64,000 bases of DNA from Mycolicibacterium rhodesiae. GTDB lineage: Bacteria; Actinomycetota; Actinomycetes; Mycobacteriales; Mycobacteriaceae. This document shows, one piece after another, positions 1 through 12,612 of this stretch; within the stretch, counting starts at the first letter, position 1; the number at the start of each line of letters is the position of its first letter. Where the stretch lies: positions 248,001 to 312,000 of the forward strand of contig NZ_MVIH01000006.1 in assembly GCF_002086695.1 (NCBI RefSeq), in the 5' to 3' direction. Both the position numbers and the translations under genes were made by a program. Below the pieces are notes generated by a model. That model had not been told where the DNA came from. It searched no databases and was given only the letters and a program-made list of their open reading frames with translations.

Positions 1-1479
1 GTACCACTGGGCTTGACCGGACACTCCTCGGCAGGCGGATCCCACGACGTCGGCACCAACAGCCTGATGATCCACCTGCTGGCGGGTGCGGTGTGGGCAG
101 GCGGGTTGCTGGCCCTGCTGGTGCCCGCGCTGCGCGGCGGCGAGCATGCCGACCTGGCGGCGCGGCGATTCTCCGCGGTCGCGCTCTGGTGCTTCGTGGC
201 GATGGGACTCTCCGGGGTGATCAACGCCTTCGTCCGGATTCGGCTCGGCGACCTGTTCGCCACGGACTACGGCTGGCTGGTGGTCGCCAAGATCGTCGCG
301 CTGTGCGTGCTGGGTGCGATCGGGTGGCGACAACGCCGCGGGCCGGTGGCCGCGCTACAGGCAGACCCGCAGGCCCGCGGTGTGCTCGTTCGGCTGGCGT
401 CGGTGGAGGCGTTGATTTTCGGCCTCACGTTCGGCATCGCGGTGGGGCTCGGGCGTACCCCGCCGCCACCCCCGCTGGTCGCCGACCCGTCGCCGGCCGA
501 AGTCGGGATCGGCTACGACCTGGCCGGGCCGCCGACCGTCGCGCGGATTCTGCTGGACTGGCGCTTCGACCTGGTGTTCGGCACTGCGGCGATCGTGTTC
601 GCTGCGGTGTACCTGGCCGGCGTGATCCGGTTACGCCGCCGCGGTGACTCATGGCCACCCGGGCGGACATTCGCCTGGCTGCTGGGCTGCGGGGCGCTGC
701 TGTTCACGACGTCATCGGGCGTGGGCCGCTATATGCCGGCCATGTTCAGTGTGCACATGACGGCGCACATGCTGCTGTCGATGTTGATCCCGGTCCTGCT
801 GGTGCTCGGCGCACCGGTGACGCTGGCGCTGCGGGCGCTGCCCGCCGCGGGTAAGGGCAACCCGCCCGGGCCACGCGAATGGCTGCTCGACGGTCTGCAC
901 AGCAAGTGGTCGCGGTTCTTCACTCACCCGGTGGTGGCCACGATCGTGTTCGTCGCGGGGTTCTACGGTCTCTACTTCGGCGGCATCTTCGACGCGGCGG
1001 CGGGCCTGCACGGCGCGCACGTGCTGATGAACCTGCACTTCTTGATCAGCGGCTACCTCTTCTACTGGGTGGTCATCGGCGTCGACCCCACACCACGCCC
1101 ACTGCCGGCGGTGGCCAAGATCGCGATGGTGTTCGCCTCGCTGCCGCTGCACGCTTTCTTCGGCGTGGTGATGATGGGCATGGATCAGGTGCTGGGGGAG
1201 AGCTTCTACCGTTCACTGAAGCTGAGTTGGCACACCAACCTGCTCGCCGATCAGCATCTCGGCGGCGGAATCGCTTGGGCGGCAGGTGAAATCCCACTCG
1301 TGGTGGTGATGATCGCGCTGCTGATCCAGTGGAGCCGAAGTGACCGGCGCACCGCCAAGCGACTCGACCGCGCCGCCGAGCGCGACGAGGACGCTGATCT
1401 GGCCGCCTACAACCGGATGTTGGCCCATCTGGCCCGCCGCGAGAATGAGGCTGACAGCCGAGTCGATCGCCGACAGTGA
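1..1479 (+). CDS. CopD/CtaG-type cytochrome c oxidase assembly membrane protein (5' end missing)
   Basis: The reading frame is open from the first base, so the N-terminus lies outside the window; 492 residues remain. The first part resembles the copper-resistance CopD domain (several hydrophobic helices). The second, from about residue 220, resembles caa3_CtaG, with conserved His-containing helices (SVHMTAHMLLSM, LMNLHFLISGYLF). Members of the CtaG family help deliver copper to cytochrome c oxidase; fusions with CopD are common in mycobacteria. The tail after about residue 455 is charged and cytoplasmic. The frame ends at the TGA at 1477-1479. Orthology to M. tuberculosis Rv0102 is likely but was not searched. 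Confidence 0.85.
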   Translation, partial: VPLGLTGHSSAGGSHDVGTNSLMIHLLAGAVWAGGLLALLVPALRGGEHADLAARRFSAVALWCFVAMGLSGVINAFVRIRLGDLFATDYGWLVVAKIVALCVLGAIGWRQRRGPVAALQADPQARGVLVRLASVEALIFGLTFGIAVGLGRTPPPPPLVADPSPAEVGIGYDLAGPPTVARILLDWRFDLVFGTAAIVFAAVYLAGVIRLRRRGDSWPPGRTFAWLLGCGALLFTTSSGVGRYMPAMFSVHMTAHMLLSMLIPVLLVLGAPVTLALRALPAAGKGNPPGPREWLLDGLHSKWSRFFTHPVVATIVFVAGFYGLYFGGIFDAAAGLHGAHVLMNLHFLISGYLFYWVVIGVDPTPRPLPAVAKIAMVFASLPLHAFFGVVMMGMDQVLGESFYRSLKLSWHTNLLADQHLGGGIAWAAGEIPLVVVMIALLIQWSRSDRRTAKRLDRAAERDEDADLAAYNRMLAHLARRENEADSRVDRRQ

Positions 1480-1664
1480 CGCCACGGCGGCGGAATCGCC
1501 GGTTGGGCGCCCTGACGTTACGGTCGCGGCGGGATCGACGAGGTGTATCCCCAGTTCGACTTTCATCCACAGCCAGGCCCCGGCGGGGCCCACCGAGAAC
1601 GCGGCTGTCGGGGTCCGGCGGCTCACTGGAGGCGCAACCCAAGCGAATCGAAAGGACCCAAGCC

Positions 1665-2120
1665 ATGTTCGAAACCCATCTGACCGTCGTCGGCCGCATC
1701 GTCACCGATCTCCGCCGCCGCGTCGTCGGCGACCAGGAGCTGATCAGCTTCCGGGTGGCCAGCAACTCCCGGCGCCGCACCGGCGACGGCACCTGGGAGC
1801 CCGGCAACTCGCTGTTCATCACCGTCACCTGCTGGGGCAAGCTGGTCACCGGCGTCGGCGCCGGCCTCTACAAGGGCGCCCCGGTGATCGTCGTCGGCGA
1901 CGTCTTCACCAGCGAGTACGACGACAAGGAAGGCGTCCGGCGGTCGTCGCTGGAGATGCGCGCCACGGCGGTCGGCCCCGACCTGTCGCGGGCGATCATC
2001 CGCTTCGAACAGCCCCAGGCCAGGCCGGCGGAACCGGTCGACACCGAGCCGATCGCCGAGGACCAGTCCGACGCTGCCGAGACTGTCGAGGAGACCGCTG
2101 ATCTGGCCTTCTCGGCGTAG
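1665..2120 (+). CDS. ssb: Single-stranded DNA-binding protein, second (non-essential type) mycobacterial SSB
   Basis: This is a 151-residue OB-fold protein. The N-terminal part (FETHLTVVGRIVTDLRRR, then FRVASNSRRR and LFITVTCWGKL) is a typical SSB core. The ATG at 1665 was chosen because AAAGGA lies 8 bases upstream and the core starts right there; the frame is open further upstream without similarity. The C-terminal tail is acidic but ends in LAFSA rather than the usual DDDIPF-type tip, as expected for the Rv2478c-like second SSB rather than the replicative one. It precedes ettA and gdh, the same order as in M. tuberculosis (mirror image). Confidence 0.88.
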   Translation: MFETHLTVVGRIVTDLRRRVVGDQELISFRVASNSRRRTGDGTWEPGNSLFITVTCWGKLVTGVGAGLYKGAPVIVVGDVFTSEYDDKEGVRRSSLEMRATAVGPDLSRAIIRFEQPQARPAEPVDTEPIAEDQSDAAETVEETADLAFSA

Positions 2121-2233
2121 CGGAGGCGGTGGCCGCGCTGGCGTCGTCCAGCGCGGCCGCGAGGCCTTGCCGTGGCGCGCCTAGGATGGTCGGCGAGCAT
2201 TTCACGACGAAAACGGAAGGCACCCCCGCGGCA

Positions 2234-3907
<1,674 letters not shown>

Positions 3908-3960
3908 TGTTGGCGGCTGCGGACCAGCGTCGGTTCGCACGCTGAGCAGGAGCCGCAGGT

Positions 3961-6900
3961 ATGAGGGTTGACCCCAAAGCTACCGAGTCACTGGGTGAGG
4001 CCTACCTCGCCACCTATCGCGGTCCGCACGGCGGGGCCCCCGATGTCGACGGCACCGACACCGGCCCGCTGGTCGCGGCGGCCGCCGAACAGGCGGTGCC
4101 CGCCGAGCTGATCGCCGCCCAGGAGCGGCTGGCCCGCGTCCGGTCCGTCGGCGAGACGCTGGTCGCGGTGTACCCCTCCGACGATCCCGGCGGGTTCGGG
4201 CCCGCGCTGCAGGTCGTCACCGACCAAGCCACCACACTGCTGGATTCGGTCACGGTGCTACTGCATCGGCTCGGGGTCAGCTATGTCGCGCTGATGAACC
4301 CCGTGTTCCGGGTGCGGCGCAGCGCGAGCGGGGAACTGCTCGACGTGCGGCCGGCATCACCCGAAGATCCGGCAGGCCCGGAGTCCGACGGGATCGACGA
4401 ATCCTGGATCCACGTCCAACTCTCGCCGTCGGTGAACCGGAAGGCACTGGCCGAGGCGGAGCGGATGCTGCCGATGGCCGTGGCCGACGCCCGGCAGGTG
4501 GCGCTGGATTCGACGGCGCTGTCCGCGGCGCTGCACGACCTCGCCCGCGAGATCGACAACGATCAGGGAACCCGATTCGTCGGCGCGGACCGCAGCGACG
4601 TCGCCGACCTGCTGCGGTGGCTGTCCGACGGCCACTTCATCCTCCTGGGCTGTCAGGACTGCACGGTGCGCGACGGGGTCGCCACCGTCATTGAATCCAG
4701 CAGGCTGGGGGTGGCGCGGCTGCGTACCGAGGTGCTACCCGAGCTCACCAACCCCGGCGACGTGCTGGTGCTGGCGCAGGCCACCATGCCCAGCTTCCTG
4801 CGCTACGGGGCGTACCCGTACATCGTGGTGATCCGCGAGCACGGTTCCGGCGGAGCCGGCGATGTGGAGCATCGCTTCGTCGGGCTGTTCACGGCGGCGG
4901 CGATGAGCGCCAACGTTCTTGACATTCCCCTGATTTCGCGGCGGGTGCGCGACGTGCTGGCGATGTCGAAGAGCGACCCCAGCCATCCCGGGCAGCTGAT
5001 GCTCGACATCATCCAGACCATTCCGCGCTCCGAGCTGTTCTCGCTGACCGCCGAGCAGCTGCTGGCGATGGCGACCGCCGTCGTCGACCTCGGCTCGCGC
5101 CGCCGCGCCTTGCTCTTCCTCCGGGCCGCCCAGCTGGGCCAATTCGTGTCCGCTCTGGTGTACCTGCCGCGCGACCGCTACACCACCGTGGTGCGGCTGG
5201 CGATGCAGGACATCCTGGTGCGTGAGTTCGGCGGCCTGAGCATCGACTACACCGCACGCGTCAGTGAATCACCTTGGGCGGTAGTTCATTTCACTGTGCG
5301 GCTGCCGGACAGCTCCACACGTGAGTCCATCGATGACAGCGAGCAGAACCGCATCCGGGTGCAGGGCCTGCTCACCGACGCGCTGCGCACCTGGGGTGAC
5401 CGGCTGATCGGTTCGGCGCGGACCGGCAAGATCGACCAGGCGATCGCCGAACACTATGCCGAAGCGCTACCCGAGACGTTCAAGCAGGCCGTCACCTCCA
5501 CCGAGGCGATCACCGACATCGGTTTCATCGAAGCGCTGCAAGAGGATTCGGTCAAGCTGCAGTTCGAGCAGGGCGACGAGGGCAATGAGGCCTTCCTAAC
5601 CTGGTACCTGGGCGGATCGACCGCGTCCCTGAGTCACCTGCTGCCGATGCTGCAGTGCATGGGGGTGCTGGTGCTCGAGGAGCGCCCGTTCACCGTGGTG
5701 CGCCCGGACGGGCTGAAGGTCTGGATCTACCAATTCAAGATCCGGCCGGACGCGTCCATGCCCGACGCCGCCACCCAGGAGGAGTGGGACGCCACCGCGC
5801 AGCGGTTCGCCGATGCCGTCACCGCCATCTGGCAAGGGCGCGCCGAGATCGACCGGTTCAACGAACTGGTGCTGCGCGCCGGGCTGACCTGGCAGCAGGT
5901 CGCGGTGTTGCGCGCCTACGCGAAGTACTTGCGGCAGGCGGCTTTTCCCTATAGTCAGTCGCACATCGAGTCGGTGCTCAACGGCAATCCAGGCACCGCG
6001 CGTTCACTGGTGACCCTCTTCGAGGCGATGTTCGACCCGGACTCCGCCGACAAGGGCCTGGACGCGCTCGCCGCGGCCGACGCGGTGGCTGCCGACATCG
6101 ACGCGCTGGTCAGCCTCGACACCGACCGGGTGCTGCGGGCGTTCGCGACGATGATCCAAGCGACGCTGCGGACCAACTACTTCGTCACCAGTCCCGACTC
6201 GGCGCATGCGCAGAACGTACTGTCGCTGAAGCTCGACCCGCAGCTGATCGACGAATTGCCGCTGCCCCGGCCGAAGTTCGAGATCTTCGTCTACTCACCT
6301 CGGGTCGAGGGCGTGCATTTGCGGTTCGGTCACGTGGCGCGCGGCGGCCTGCGCTGGTCGGATCGCCGGGAGGACTTCCGCACCGAGATCCTCGGCCTGG
6401 TCAAAGCCCAGGCCGTGAAGAACGCGGTGATCGTGCCCGTCGGCGCCAAGGGCGGATTCGTCGTCAAGAAGCCACCCGCACCCCTCGGCGATGTCGCCGC
6501 GGACCGGGATGCGTTCCGCCACGAGGGAATTGCCTGCTACCGGCTGTTCATCGCGGGCCTGCTCGATGTCACCGACAACGTCGACCGAGCGACCGGGCAG
6601 GTCATCACCCCGCCCCGGGTGGTCCGCCGGGACGGCGACGATGCCTACCTTGTCGTCGCCGCCGACAAGGGCACCGCCACCTTCTCCGACATCGCCAACG
6701 ATGTTGCCCAGTCGTACGGTTTCTGGCTCGGCGACGCGTTCGCCTCCGGCGGTTCGGTCGGCTACGACCACAAGGCCATGGGCATCACCGCCAAAGGCGC
6801 CTGGGAGTCGGTCAAACGGCACTTCCGCGAGATGGGCGTGGACACCCAGAGCCAGGACTTCACCGTCGTCGGGGTGGGTGACATGAGCGGCGACGTTTTC

Positions 6901-8787
6901 GGCAACGGAATGCTGCTGTCACACCACATCCGGCTGATCGCCGCTTTCGACCACCGGCACATCTTCATCGATCCCGACCCGGACGCGGAGCGGTCCTGGC
7001 AGGAGCGGCGTCGGCTGTTCGAGCTGCCCCGGTCGAGCTGGGAGGACTACGACCCCAGCCTGATCAGTGCGGGCGGCGGCGTGTTCAGCCGCCAGCAGAA
7101 GTCGATTCCGGTCAGCCCGCAGATGCGTGCGGCGCTGGGCCTGCAAGGCGATGCCGACGAGGTCACCCCGCCCGCGCTGATGAAGGCGATCATGCAAGCC
7201 CCGGTGGATCTGTGGTTCAACGGTGGCATCGGCACCTACATCAAAGCCGAGTCCGAATCCGATGCCGAAGTCGGCGACCGCGCCAACGACACGATCCGGG
7301 TGAACGGAAACCAGGTGCGCGCCAAGGTGATCGGCGAGGGCGGCAACCTGGGGGTGACCTCACTGGGTCGGGTCGAGTTCGATCTGTGCGGTGGGCGGAT
7401 CAACACCGACGCCATGGACAACTCCGCCGGCGTGGACTGCAGCGACCACGAGGTCAACATCAAGATTCTGGTCGACTCGCTGGTCACCGCGGGCAAGGTG
7501 AGCGCCGACGAGCGCACCGAGCTGCTGGCCTCGATGACCGACGAGGTGTCGCGGCTGGTCCTGACCGACAACGTCGACCAGAACGATCTGATGGGCACCA
7601 GCCGGGCCAACGCCGCCGCGCTGCTCAACGTGCACGCCCGCCAGATCGTCGAACTCGAGGAGCGGCGCGGGCTCAACCGTGCGCTGGAGGCGCTGCCGTC
7701 GAACAAGGAGATTCGGCGCCGCCAAGAGGTCGGGATCGGGCTGACCTCACCGGAACTGGCGACCCTGATGGCGCATGTGAAGCTGTCCCTCAAGGACGAC
7801 GTACTGGCCAGCGAGCTGCCCGACCAGGAGGTGTTCGCCGCGCGCCTCCCGCAATACTTTCCGAGCCAGCTCAGTGACCACTTCGCAGGTGAGATCCGCG
7901 GCCACCAGCTGCGCCGGGAGATCACCACGACGATGTTGGTCAACAACGTGGTCGACACCGGCGGCATCACCTTCGCCTATCGGGTCACCGAGGACACCGG
8001 CGTGGGATACGTCGACGCGGTCCGCACGTTCGTGGCCACCGACGCGATCTTCGGGATCACCAAGGTCTGGCAGCGCATCCTCGACGCGTCCCGGGCCGGG
8101 TTGCCGATCAACGTGTCCGACCGGATGACTCTGGATCTGCGTCGCCTGCTCGACCGGGCGTCGCGCTGGCTGCTGAACTACCGGCCGCAGCCGCTGGCCG
8201 TCGGTGCTGAGATCAACCGGTTCGCCGCGACGCTGGCCGAGCTGACACCGCGGATGTCGGAATGGCTGCGCGGCGACGACAAGGCGATCGTGGCCAAGGA
8301 GGCCGGTGAGTTCGAGGCGCACGGCGCCCCGGCGGACCTGGCCTACACGGTGGCCACCGGCCTGTACCAGTACAGCCTGCTCGACGTGATCGATATCGCC
8401 GACATCGTCGACCGCGATCCCGCCGAGGTCGCCGACACCTACTTCGCGCTGATGGATCACCTGAGCACCGACGGCCTGCTGACCGCGGTGTCCGGGCTCC
8501 CTCGCGACGATCGGTGGCACTCGTTGGCGCGCTTGGCCATTCGTGACGACATCTACGGGTCGTTGCGGGCTCTGTGCTTGGACGTGCTGGCGGTCGGCGA
8601 ACCCGAGGAGACGGGGGAGGAGAAGATCGCCGAATGGGAGCACACCAACGGATCGCGGGTCGAGCGGGCCCGTCGCACGCTGGCCGAGATCTACGCCGAC
8701 GACGAACGTGACCTGGCCACACTGTCGGTGGCGGCACGCCAGATCCGAAGCATGACCAGGACGAGTGGAACAGGGTCAAGTGGTTAA
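3961..8787 (+). CDS. gdh: NAD-specific glutamate dehydrogenase, large (L-180 class)
   Basis: A 1,608-residue enzyme that oxidatively deaminates glutamate to 2-oxoglutarate. The long N-terminal ACT-like/regulatory part is followed by the catalytic core near residues 800-1150. That core shows the glutamate-binding segment [16 protein letters not shown], the lysine-rich [19 protein letters not shown] (K near 830) and the nucleotide-binding stretch [19 protein letters not shown]. Mycobacterial members are inhibited by the FHA protein GarA (family knowledge). AGGAG 8 bases upstream supports the ATG at 3961. It follows ettA by 53 bp and overlaps the downstream thioesterase frame, so it is probably cotranscribed with it. 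Confidence 0.96.
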   Translation: MRVDPKATESLGEAYLATYRGPHGGAPDVDGTDTGPLVAAAAEQAVPAELIAAQERLARVRSVGETLVAVYPSDDPGGFGPALQVVTDQATTLLDSVTVLLHRLGVSYVALMNPVFRVRRSASGELLDVRPASPEDPAGPESDGIDESWIHVQLSPSVNRKALAEAERMLPMAVADARQVALDSTALSAALHDLAREIDNDQGTRFVGADRSDVADLLRWLSDGHFILLGCQDCTVRDGVATVIESSRLGVARLRTEVLPELTNPGDVLVLAQATMPSFLRYGAYPYIVVIREHGSGGAGDVEHRFVGLFTAAAMSANVLDIPLISRRVRDVLAMSKSDPSHPGQLMLDIIQTIPRSELFSLTAEQLLAMATAVVDLGSRRRALLFLRAAQLGQFVSALVYLPRDRYTTVVRLAMQDILVREFGGLSIDYTARVSESPWAVVHFTVRLPDSSTRESIDDSEQNRIRVQGLLTDALRTWGDRLIGSARTGKIDQAIAEHYAEALPETFKQAVTSTEAITDIGFIEALQEDSVKLQFEQGDEGNEAFLTWYLGGSTASLSHLLPMLQCMGVLVLEERPFTVVRPDGLKVWIYQFKIRPDASMPDAATQEEWDATAQRFADAVTAIWQGRAEIDRFNELVLRAGLTWQQVAVLRAYAKYLRQAAFPYSQSHIESVLNGNPGTARSLVTLFEAMFDPDSADKGLDALAAADAVAADIDALVSLDTDRVLRAFATMIQATLRTNYFVTSPDSAHAQNVLSLKLDPQLIDELPLPRPKFEIFVYSPRVEGVHLRFGHVARGGLRWSDRREDFRTEILGLVKAQAVKNAVIVPVGAKGGFVVKKPPAPLGDVAADRDAFRHEGIACYRLFIAGLLDVTDNVDRATGQVITPPRVVRRDGDDAYLVVAADKGTATFSDIANDVAQSYGFWLGDAFASGGSVGYDHKAMGITAKGAWESVKRHFREMGVDTQSQDFTVVGVGDMSGDVFGNGMLLSHHIRLIAAFDHRHIFIDPDPDAERSWQERRRLFELPRSSWEDYDPSLISAGGGVFSRQQKSIPVSPQMRAALGLQGDADEVTPPALMKAIMQAPVDLWFNGGIGTYIKAESESDAEVGDRANDTIRVNGNQVRAKVIGEGGNLGVTSLGRVEFDLCGGRINTDAMDNSAGVDCSDHEVNIKILVDSLVTAGKVSADERTELLASMTDEVSRLVLTDNVDQNDLMGTSRANAAALLNVHARQIVELEERRGLNRALEALPSNKEIRRRQEVGIGLTSPELATLMAHVKLSLKDDVLASELPDQEVFAARLPQYFPSQLSDHFAGEIRGHQLRREITTTMLVNNVVDTGGITFAYRVTEDTGVGYVDAVRTFVATDAIFGITKVWQRILDASRAGLPINVSDRMTLDLRRLLDRASRWLLNYRPQPLAVGAEINRFAATLAELTPRMSEWLRGDDKAIVAKEAGEFEAHGAPADLAYTVATGLYQYSLLDVIDIADIVDRDPAEVADTYFALMDHLSTDGLLTAVSGLPRDDRWHSLARLAIRDDIYGSLRALCLDVLAVGEPEETGEEKIAEWEHTNGSRVERARRTLAEIYADDERDLATLSVAARQIRSMTRTSGTGSSG

Positions 8788-9193
8788 TGGATTCACCACC
8801 GGCGTGCATGTGCGCTGGTCGGACATCGACATGTATCAGCACATCAACCACGCCACGATGGTGACAATCCTGGAAGAGGCCCGGGTCGACTTCCTTGCCG
8901 AGCCCTTCGCCGAGGACATCACCACGATCGGGCTGCTCATCCACGAGGTCCAGGTGCTCTACAAAGGCCAACTGCGGTTGGAAGACTCACCGCTGCAGGT
9001 GACGATGTGGACCAAGCGACTGCGTGCCGTGGACTTCACCCTCGGCTACGAAGTGCGCTCGCTCAACGCCGCGCCGGACTCGCGGCCCTCGGTGATCGCC
9101 GAGACACAGCTGGCTGCCGTGCACATCAAAGAGCAGCGGCTGGTGCGACTTTCGCCCAAGCATCGGGAGTACTTGCAGCGCTGGCAGCGATGA
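8765..9193 (+). CDS. Acyl-CoA thioesterase-like hot-dog protein
   Basis: A 142-residue single hot-dog domain. The motif [18 protein letters not shown] near residues 16-33 contains the Asp/His/Asn signature of YbgC/4-hydroxybenzoyl-CoA thioesterase-like enzymes (D-x-D-x-x-x-H-x-N). It should hydrolyse an acyl-CoA or acyl-ACP thioester in the cytoplasm; the substrate is unknown. The GTG at 8765 overlaps the end of gdh by 23 bp; a GTG at 8780 is an equally possible start. It is linked to the next gene by an ATGA overlap. It corresponds to Rv2475c by position and length. Confidence 0.85.
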   Translation: MEQGQVVNGFTTGVHVRWSDIDMYQHINHATMVTILEEARVDFLAEPFAEDITTIGLLIHEVQVLYKGQLRLEDSPLQVTMWTKRLRAVDFTLGYEVRSLNAAPDSRPSVIAETQLAAVHIKEQRLVRLSPKHREYLQRWQR

Positions 9194-9825
9194 CGCTCAC
9201 CATTCCCGACGCTGTCGTCCGCAGCGATCTTGCGGTGTTCGTCGAACACGCGTTGCGCCTCGACGAAGCCGCGGTGATCCGGCTGCGCGCCCGATCCGAC
9301 GGGGTGGTGACGGCCTGGGTCGCCACCGGGTTCGATGTTCTCGCCGTTCGCGCGGTCGCCGGCGAGGTCAGCCCCGCTGACTTGTCCTGTGCGGCAGACC
9401 AATTGGCCCGCGGCCTGCGTAACCCCGATGTGTCCGGCCGGGTGGATCCCGGTTATCCGATGGATTCTGCGTGGCGCGGCGCGTTGCCACCGGACACCGG
9501 CTTCAGCCACCTCGACGATGTGCCGGCCGCCGTGCTGATCGATTTGGCCCAGCGGGGTGCCGATCTGGCCAAAGAGCACAGCAGCGCGCACGGACCGCCT
9601 GCGTCGCTGTTGGATCAGGATGTGCTGCGGGTGAGTTCAGGTGACGCCGAGGTCGGTGTGCCGATGCGGTGTGTGTTCGCTTTGACCGCAATGGGATTCA
9701 TGCCGGAACCGCCGGGCGAAGACGAGATCGTCCGGGTGCGCCTGTCGCCGACGTGGTTGCGGATCGACGCGCGGTTCGGGTCGGTGTATCGGCGACGCGG
9801 CGATCCCGCGCTGGTGCTGCGTTAG
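9190..9825 (+). CDS. Conserved mycobacterial protein of unknown function (Rv2474c-like)
   Basis: 211 residues, no signal peptide or membrane segment. The ATG at 9190 overlaps the stop of the thioesterase gene (ATGA), which fixes the start and implies translational coupling. The sequence is rich in Asp, Arg and Val and shows no motif I can tie to an activity. The gene order gdh - thioesterase - this gene is the same as in M. tuberculosis, so it is a lineage-conserved partner rather than a recent arrival. Confidence 0.8.
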   Translation: MTLTIPDAVVRSDLAVFVEHALRLDEAAVIRLRARSDGVVTAWVATGFDVLAVRAVAGEVSPADLSCAADQLARGLRNPDVSGRVDPGYPMDSAWRGALPPDTGFSHLDDVPAAVLIDLAQRGADLAKEHSSAHGPPASLLDQDVLRVSSGDAEVGVPMRCVFALTAMGFMPEPPGEDEIVRVRLSPTWLRIDARFGSVYRRRGDPALVLR

Positions 9826-9828
9826 TAT
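9823..9828 (+). promoter_or_regulatory. Putative leaderless -10 box for the DUF1345 gene
   Basis: TAGTAT lies 6 nt before the GTG at 9835, the spacing at which the start codon is itself the transcription start in mycobacterial leaderless mRNAs. It overlaps the stop codon of the preceding gene, and no Shine-Dalgarno sequence is present. Confidence 0.5.
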
Positions 9829-9834
9829 CCGCCG

Positions 9835-10509
9835 GTGGCTGACAACGTCCACGGCACCCTGCCGTTCTGGAGCCGCCCGGCAGCCCGGGTGGCGGTCGGA
9901 GGTACGGTCGGCGCGGTCGTGACTGCCGTGCTGTGGGGCCAGAACGGCATGCTGTCGTTGCTCGGCGGGTGGACGGCGCTGGCGCTGATCTTCACCGGCT
10001 GGACGTGGCTGGCGCTGTGGGGCTTCGACCACGAGGAGACCAAGCAGCACGCCAGCCAGGAGCAGCCGCTGCCCTGGGTCGTCACCGCGTTGGTGCTCGG
10101 CGGCGCGGCCGCCAGCCTGGTCGGGGTCTGGGTCTTGTTGGGCCGCAGCCAGGAAGCCGCAGGCGGGGTCCGACACGATTCAGGTGCGGGCTGGATGGCC
10201 GTCGGCAGCGTGGTGCTGTCCTGGCTGACCATCCACACGCTCTACGCGATCATCTACGCCAAACACTATTTCGACCCGAAGCAGCCCGGCGGGATCGATT
10301 TCAACAGCCCGCCCGGCCACAAAGACAAGCCCTGCTTCAAGGACTTCTTCTACGTCGGGTTCGCCGTCGGGATGAGCTTCGCCATCTCTGACACCAACCT
10401 GACCTCGACGCGGATGCGGGCGACCGCGCTGGGCCACGGACTGCTGTCGTTCGTGTTCGGCTCGATCATCGTGGCGTCGGTGGTGAACCTGCTGGCCGCG
10501 GGCGTCTAG
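9835..10509 (+). CDS. DUF1345 integral membrane protein
   Basis: 224 residues with about five hydrophobic helices. The C-terminal half carries the DUF1345 hallmark: FKDFFYVGFAVGMSFAISDT near residue 165, followed by RMRATALGHGLLSFVFGSII. Function is unknown; the family is found in many bacteria as a small inner-membrane protein. The GTG at 9835 is the only good start (leaderless-type promoter in front). The gene ends head-on against aglA, the two stop codons sharing the four bases CTAG at 10506-10509. Confidence 0.85.
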   Translation: MADNVHGTLPFWSRPAARVAVGGTVGAVVTAVLWGQNGMLSLLGGWTALALIFTGWTWLALWGFDHEETKQHASQEQPLPWVVTALVLGGAAASLVGVWVLLGRSQEAAGGVRHDSGAGWMAVGSVVLSWLTIHTLYAIIYAKHYFDPKQPGGIDFNSPPGHKDKPCFKDFFYVGFAVGMSFAISDTNLTSTRMRATALGHGLLSFVFGSIIVASVVNLLAAGV

Positions 10510-12062
10510 GCGGTCACGATCCACGCCGCCGAATCCGGCGGCAACTGCCCGGCAACCACTGGCGCACTGGCGGCGAGCAATTCGCCTGCCGGTAGCTCCA
10601 GTGCGGTGCCGCCGGTGTTCAGCACACACACCACCCCGGCCGACACGAACGCCAGCGCGTCATCGCGCAACTGCAGCCACTCCACGTCGAACTCGGTGAA
10701 GTGAAAGTGGTGGTGGCGCAGCCGAAGGATCGTGCGGAAGAAGAGCAGCGTCGAATCCGGTTCGCCGAGTTGGCGTTCGACGGTGAGTGCGGACCACTCC
10801 GGCGGCATCGGCAGCCAGGTGTCCGGGTTCGATGAGAAGCCGAACGGTGGTGCGTCACCCGCCCACGGCATCGGGACCCGGCAGCCGTCGCGCCCGCGTT
10901 CGGTGTGTTTGGAGCGTTCCCACACCGGGTCCTGCAGCGCCTCGTCGGGCAGGTCCACGTTGGGCAACCCGAGCTCTTCTCCGTTGTAGAGGAACACCGC
11001 CCCGGGCAGCGCCAGCATGACCATCGCCATCGCGCGGGCCCGGGCGAGCCCGGCGGCACCGTCGCCGTAGCGCGAGACCTCACGCTCGACGTCGTGGTTG
11101 GACAGCGTCCAGGTCGGGCTCGCGTCGGCCAGCGCCGCCGCGGCCAACGCGTTCTCGATCGCACCGCGAACACTGGCAGGGTCGAATTCGGCTCGCACCA
11201 AACGGAAATTGAAGCCCATGTGTAGTTCGTCGGGCCGCAGATACTTGGCGAAGTCCGCGTTGTCGAACACCCAGATCTCGCCGATGGTCACCGCATGGGG
11301 ATAGTCGTCGAGCACCGAGCGGATACCGCGGTGGATGTCGTGAACACCTTCGTGGTTGAACCGGGGATCGTGGTCGTCGAGGGTGAGCATTTCGACGTCC
11401 GGGTTCGTCATGTCCGGCAGGCCTGGCGGTTTGGCCATGCCGTGCGCGACATCGATGCGAAAGCCGTCGACCCCGCGGTCCAGCCAGAACCGCAGCGTCT
11501 TCTCCAGGTCGGAGAACACCTCGGGGTTGTCCCAGTTGAGGTCCGGCTGTTCGGCGTCGAACAGGTGCAGGTACCACTGGCCGTCTGCGACCCGGGTCCA
11601 GGCGGGGCCGCCGAACACCGACACCCAGTTGTTGGGCGGCGTCGCGCCGTCCGCACCCAGGCCGTCGCGGAAGATATAACGTTCCCGCTCAACACTTCCC
11701 GGTGCCCCGGCAAGCGCGGCCTGGAACCAGGTGTGCTGCGAGCTGGTGTGGTTGGGCACCAGATCCATCGTGATGCGGATGCCGCGGGCATGCGCCTCGG
11801 TGATCAGCCGCTCCAGCGCACCGAGCCCGCCGAAGAGCGGGTCGACATCGCGGGGGTCAGCCACGTCATACCCGTGGTCGGCCATGGGGGAGACCATCAC
11901 CGGGTTGAGCCAGATCGCGTCGACGCCGAGCTCACTGACGTGATCGAGGTGCGCGGTGACGCCCTCGAGATCGCCGACGCCGTCACCATTGCTGTCGGCG
12001 AAGGAGCGGGGATAGACCTGATAGAAGATCGCGTTCGTCCACCACGGGACGGCTTCGGTCAT
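10506..12062 (-). CDS. aglA: Alpha-glucosidase, glycoside hydrolase family 13 (AglA-like)
   Basis: A 518-residue cytoplasmic GH13 enzyme (no signal peptide) that should cleave alpha-1,4 or alpha-1,6 glucosyl bonds of short maltodextrins, isomaltose or trehalose-type substrates. Visible GH13 regions: DLVPNHTS near residue 100 (region I), DGFRIDVAHG (nucleophile Asp) near 200, IGEIWV (acid/base Glu) near 265, and LSNHDVER near 320. The N-terminal PWWTNAIFYQVYPRSFAD is the standard oligo-1,6-glucosidase/trehalose-synthase-like start. It lies 9 bp downstream of glbO on the same strand. Confidence 0.92.
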   Translation of the reverse strand: MTEAVPWWTNAIFYQVYPRSFADSNGDGVGDLEGVTAHLDHVSELGVDAIWLNPVMVSPMADHGYDVADPRDVDPLFGGLGALERLITEAHARGIRITMDLVPNHTSSQHTWFQAALAGAPGSVERERYIFRDGLGADGATPPNNWVSVFGGPAWTRVADGQWYLHLFDAEQPDLNWDNPEVFSDLEKTLRFWLDRGVDGFRIDVAHGMAKPPGLPDMTNPDVEMLTLDDHDPRFNHEGVHDIHRGIRSVLDDYPHAVTIGEIWVFDNADFAKYLRPDELHMGFNFRLVRAEFDPASVRGAIENALAAAALADASPTWTLSNHDVEREVSRYGDGAAGLARARAMAMVMLALPGAVFLYNGEELGLPNVDLPDEALQDPVWERSKHTERGRDGCRVPMPWAGDAPPFGFSSNPDTWLPMPPEWSALTVERQLGEPDSTLLFFRTILRLRHHHFHFTEFDVEWLQLRDDALAFVSAGVVCVLNTGGTALELPAGELLAASAPVVAGQLPPDSAAWIVTA

Positions 12063-12071
12063 CGGTGTCCT

Positions 12072-12482
12072 CTAGAACGGGGAGTTGACCATCGACTGCG
12101 CGGCCATCTCGAGGTAGGCCAGCAGCTCCCGCCGGTGCGCGTCATCGAGCGTCTGGGAGTCGATTGAGGCTACCGCGGTGTGCATGCAGCGCAGCCACGC
12201 GTCGCGCTCGATGAAACCGATCTTGAACGGGACGTGGCGCATCCGAAGCCGGGGATGTCCGCGAAGGTCCGAATAGGTCCGCGGGCCGCCCCAGTACTGC
12301 TCGAGGAACATGCGCAGCCGGACCTCGGCATCGTCGAGCTCGTCGGGGGGATACAGCGGAAGCAGCACCTCGTCTTCGCGAACCTGCTCGTAGAAACGGG
12401 ACACGATCGTGCGGAACGTTTCGTGGCCGCCCACGGCGTCATAGAAGGTCTGCCCATCCCCGCCGGCCTGAGTCTCACTCAC
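12072..12482 (-). CDS. glbO: Truncated haemoglobin, group II (GlbO)
   Basis: A 136-residue group II truncated haemoglobin. [24 protein letters not shown] and [13 protein letters not shown] (proximal-His region) are almost identical to M. tuberculosis trHbO. The GTG at 12482 gives a protein close to the usual 128 residues; the longer open frame to 12626 has no similarity. The family binds O2 and NO in the cytoplasm and is linked to membrane respiration. The tail ends in the conserved NSPF. aglA follows 9 bp downstream. Confidence 0.95.
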   Translation of the reverse strand: MSETQAGGDGQTFYDAVGGHETFRTIVSRFYEQVREDEVLLPLYPPDELDDAEVRLRMFLEQYWGGPRTYSDLRGHPRLRMRHVPFKIGFIERDAWLRCMHTAVASIDSQTLDDAHRRELLAYLEMAAQSMVNSPF

Positions 12483-12612
12483 CCCACCATTGTGTACATC
12501 CACCTCGGACGGAGCCCACGTCACCCGATGTTCACGGATTTGACCTGCGAACACGGGACAAATAGTCGTGCGGACGCGGCAGATCCGTGGTGGACTGGTT
12601 GCCGGAGGACGC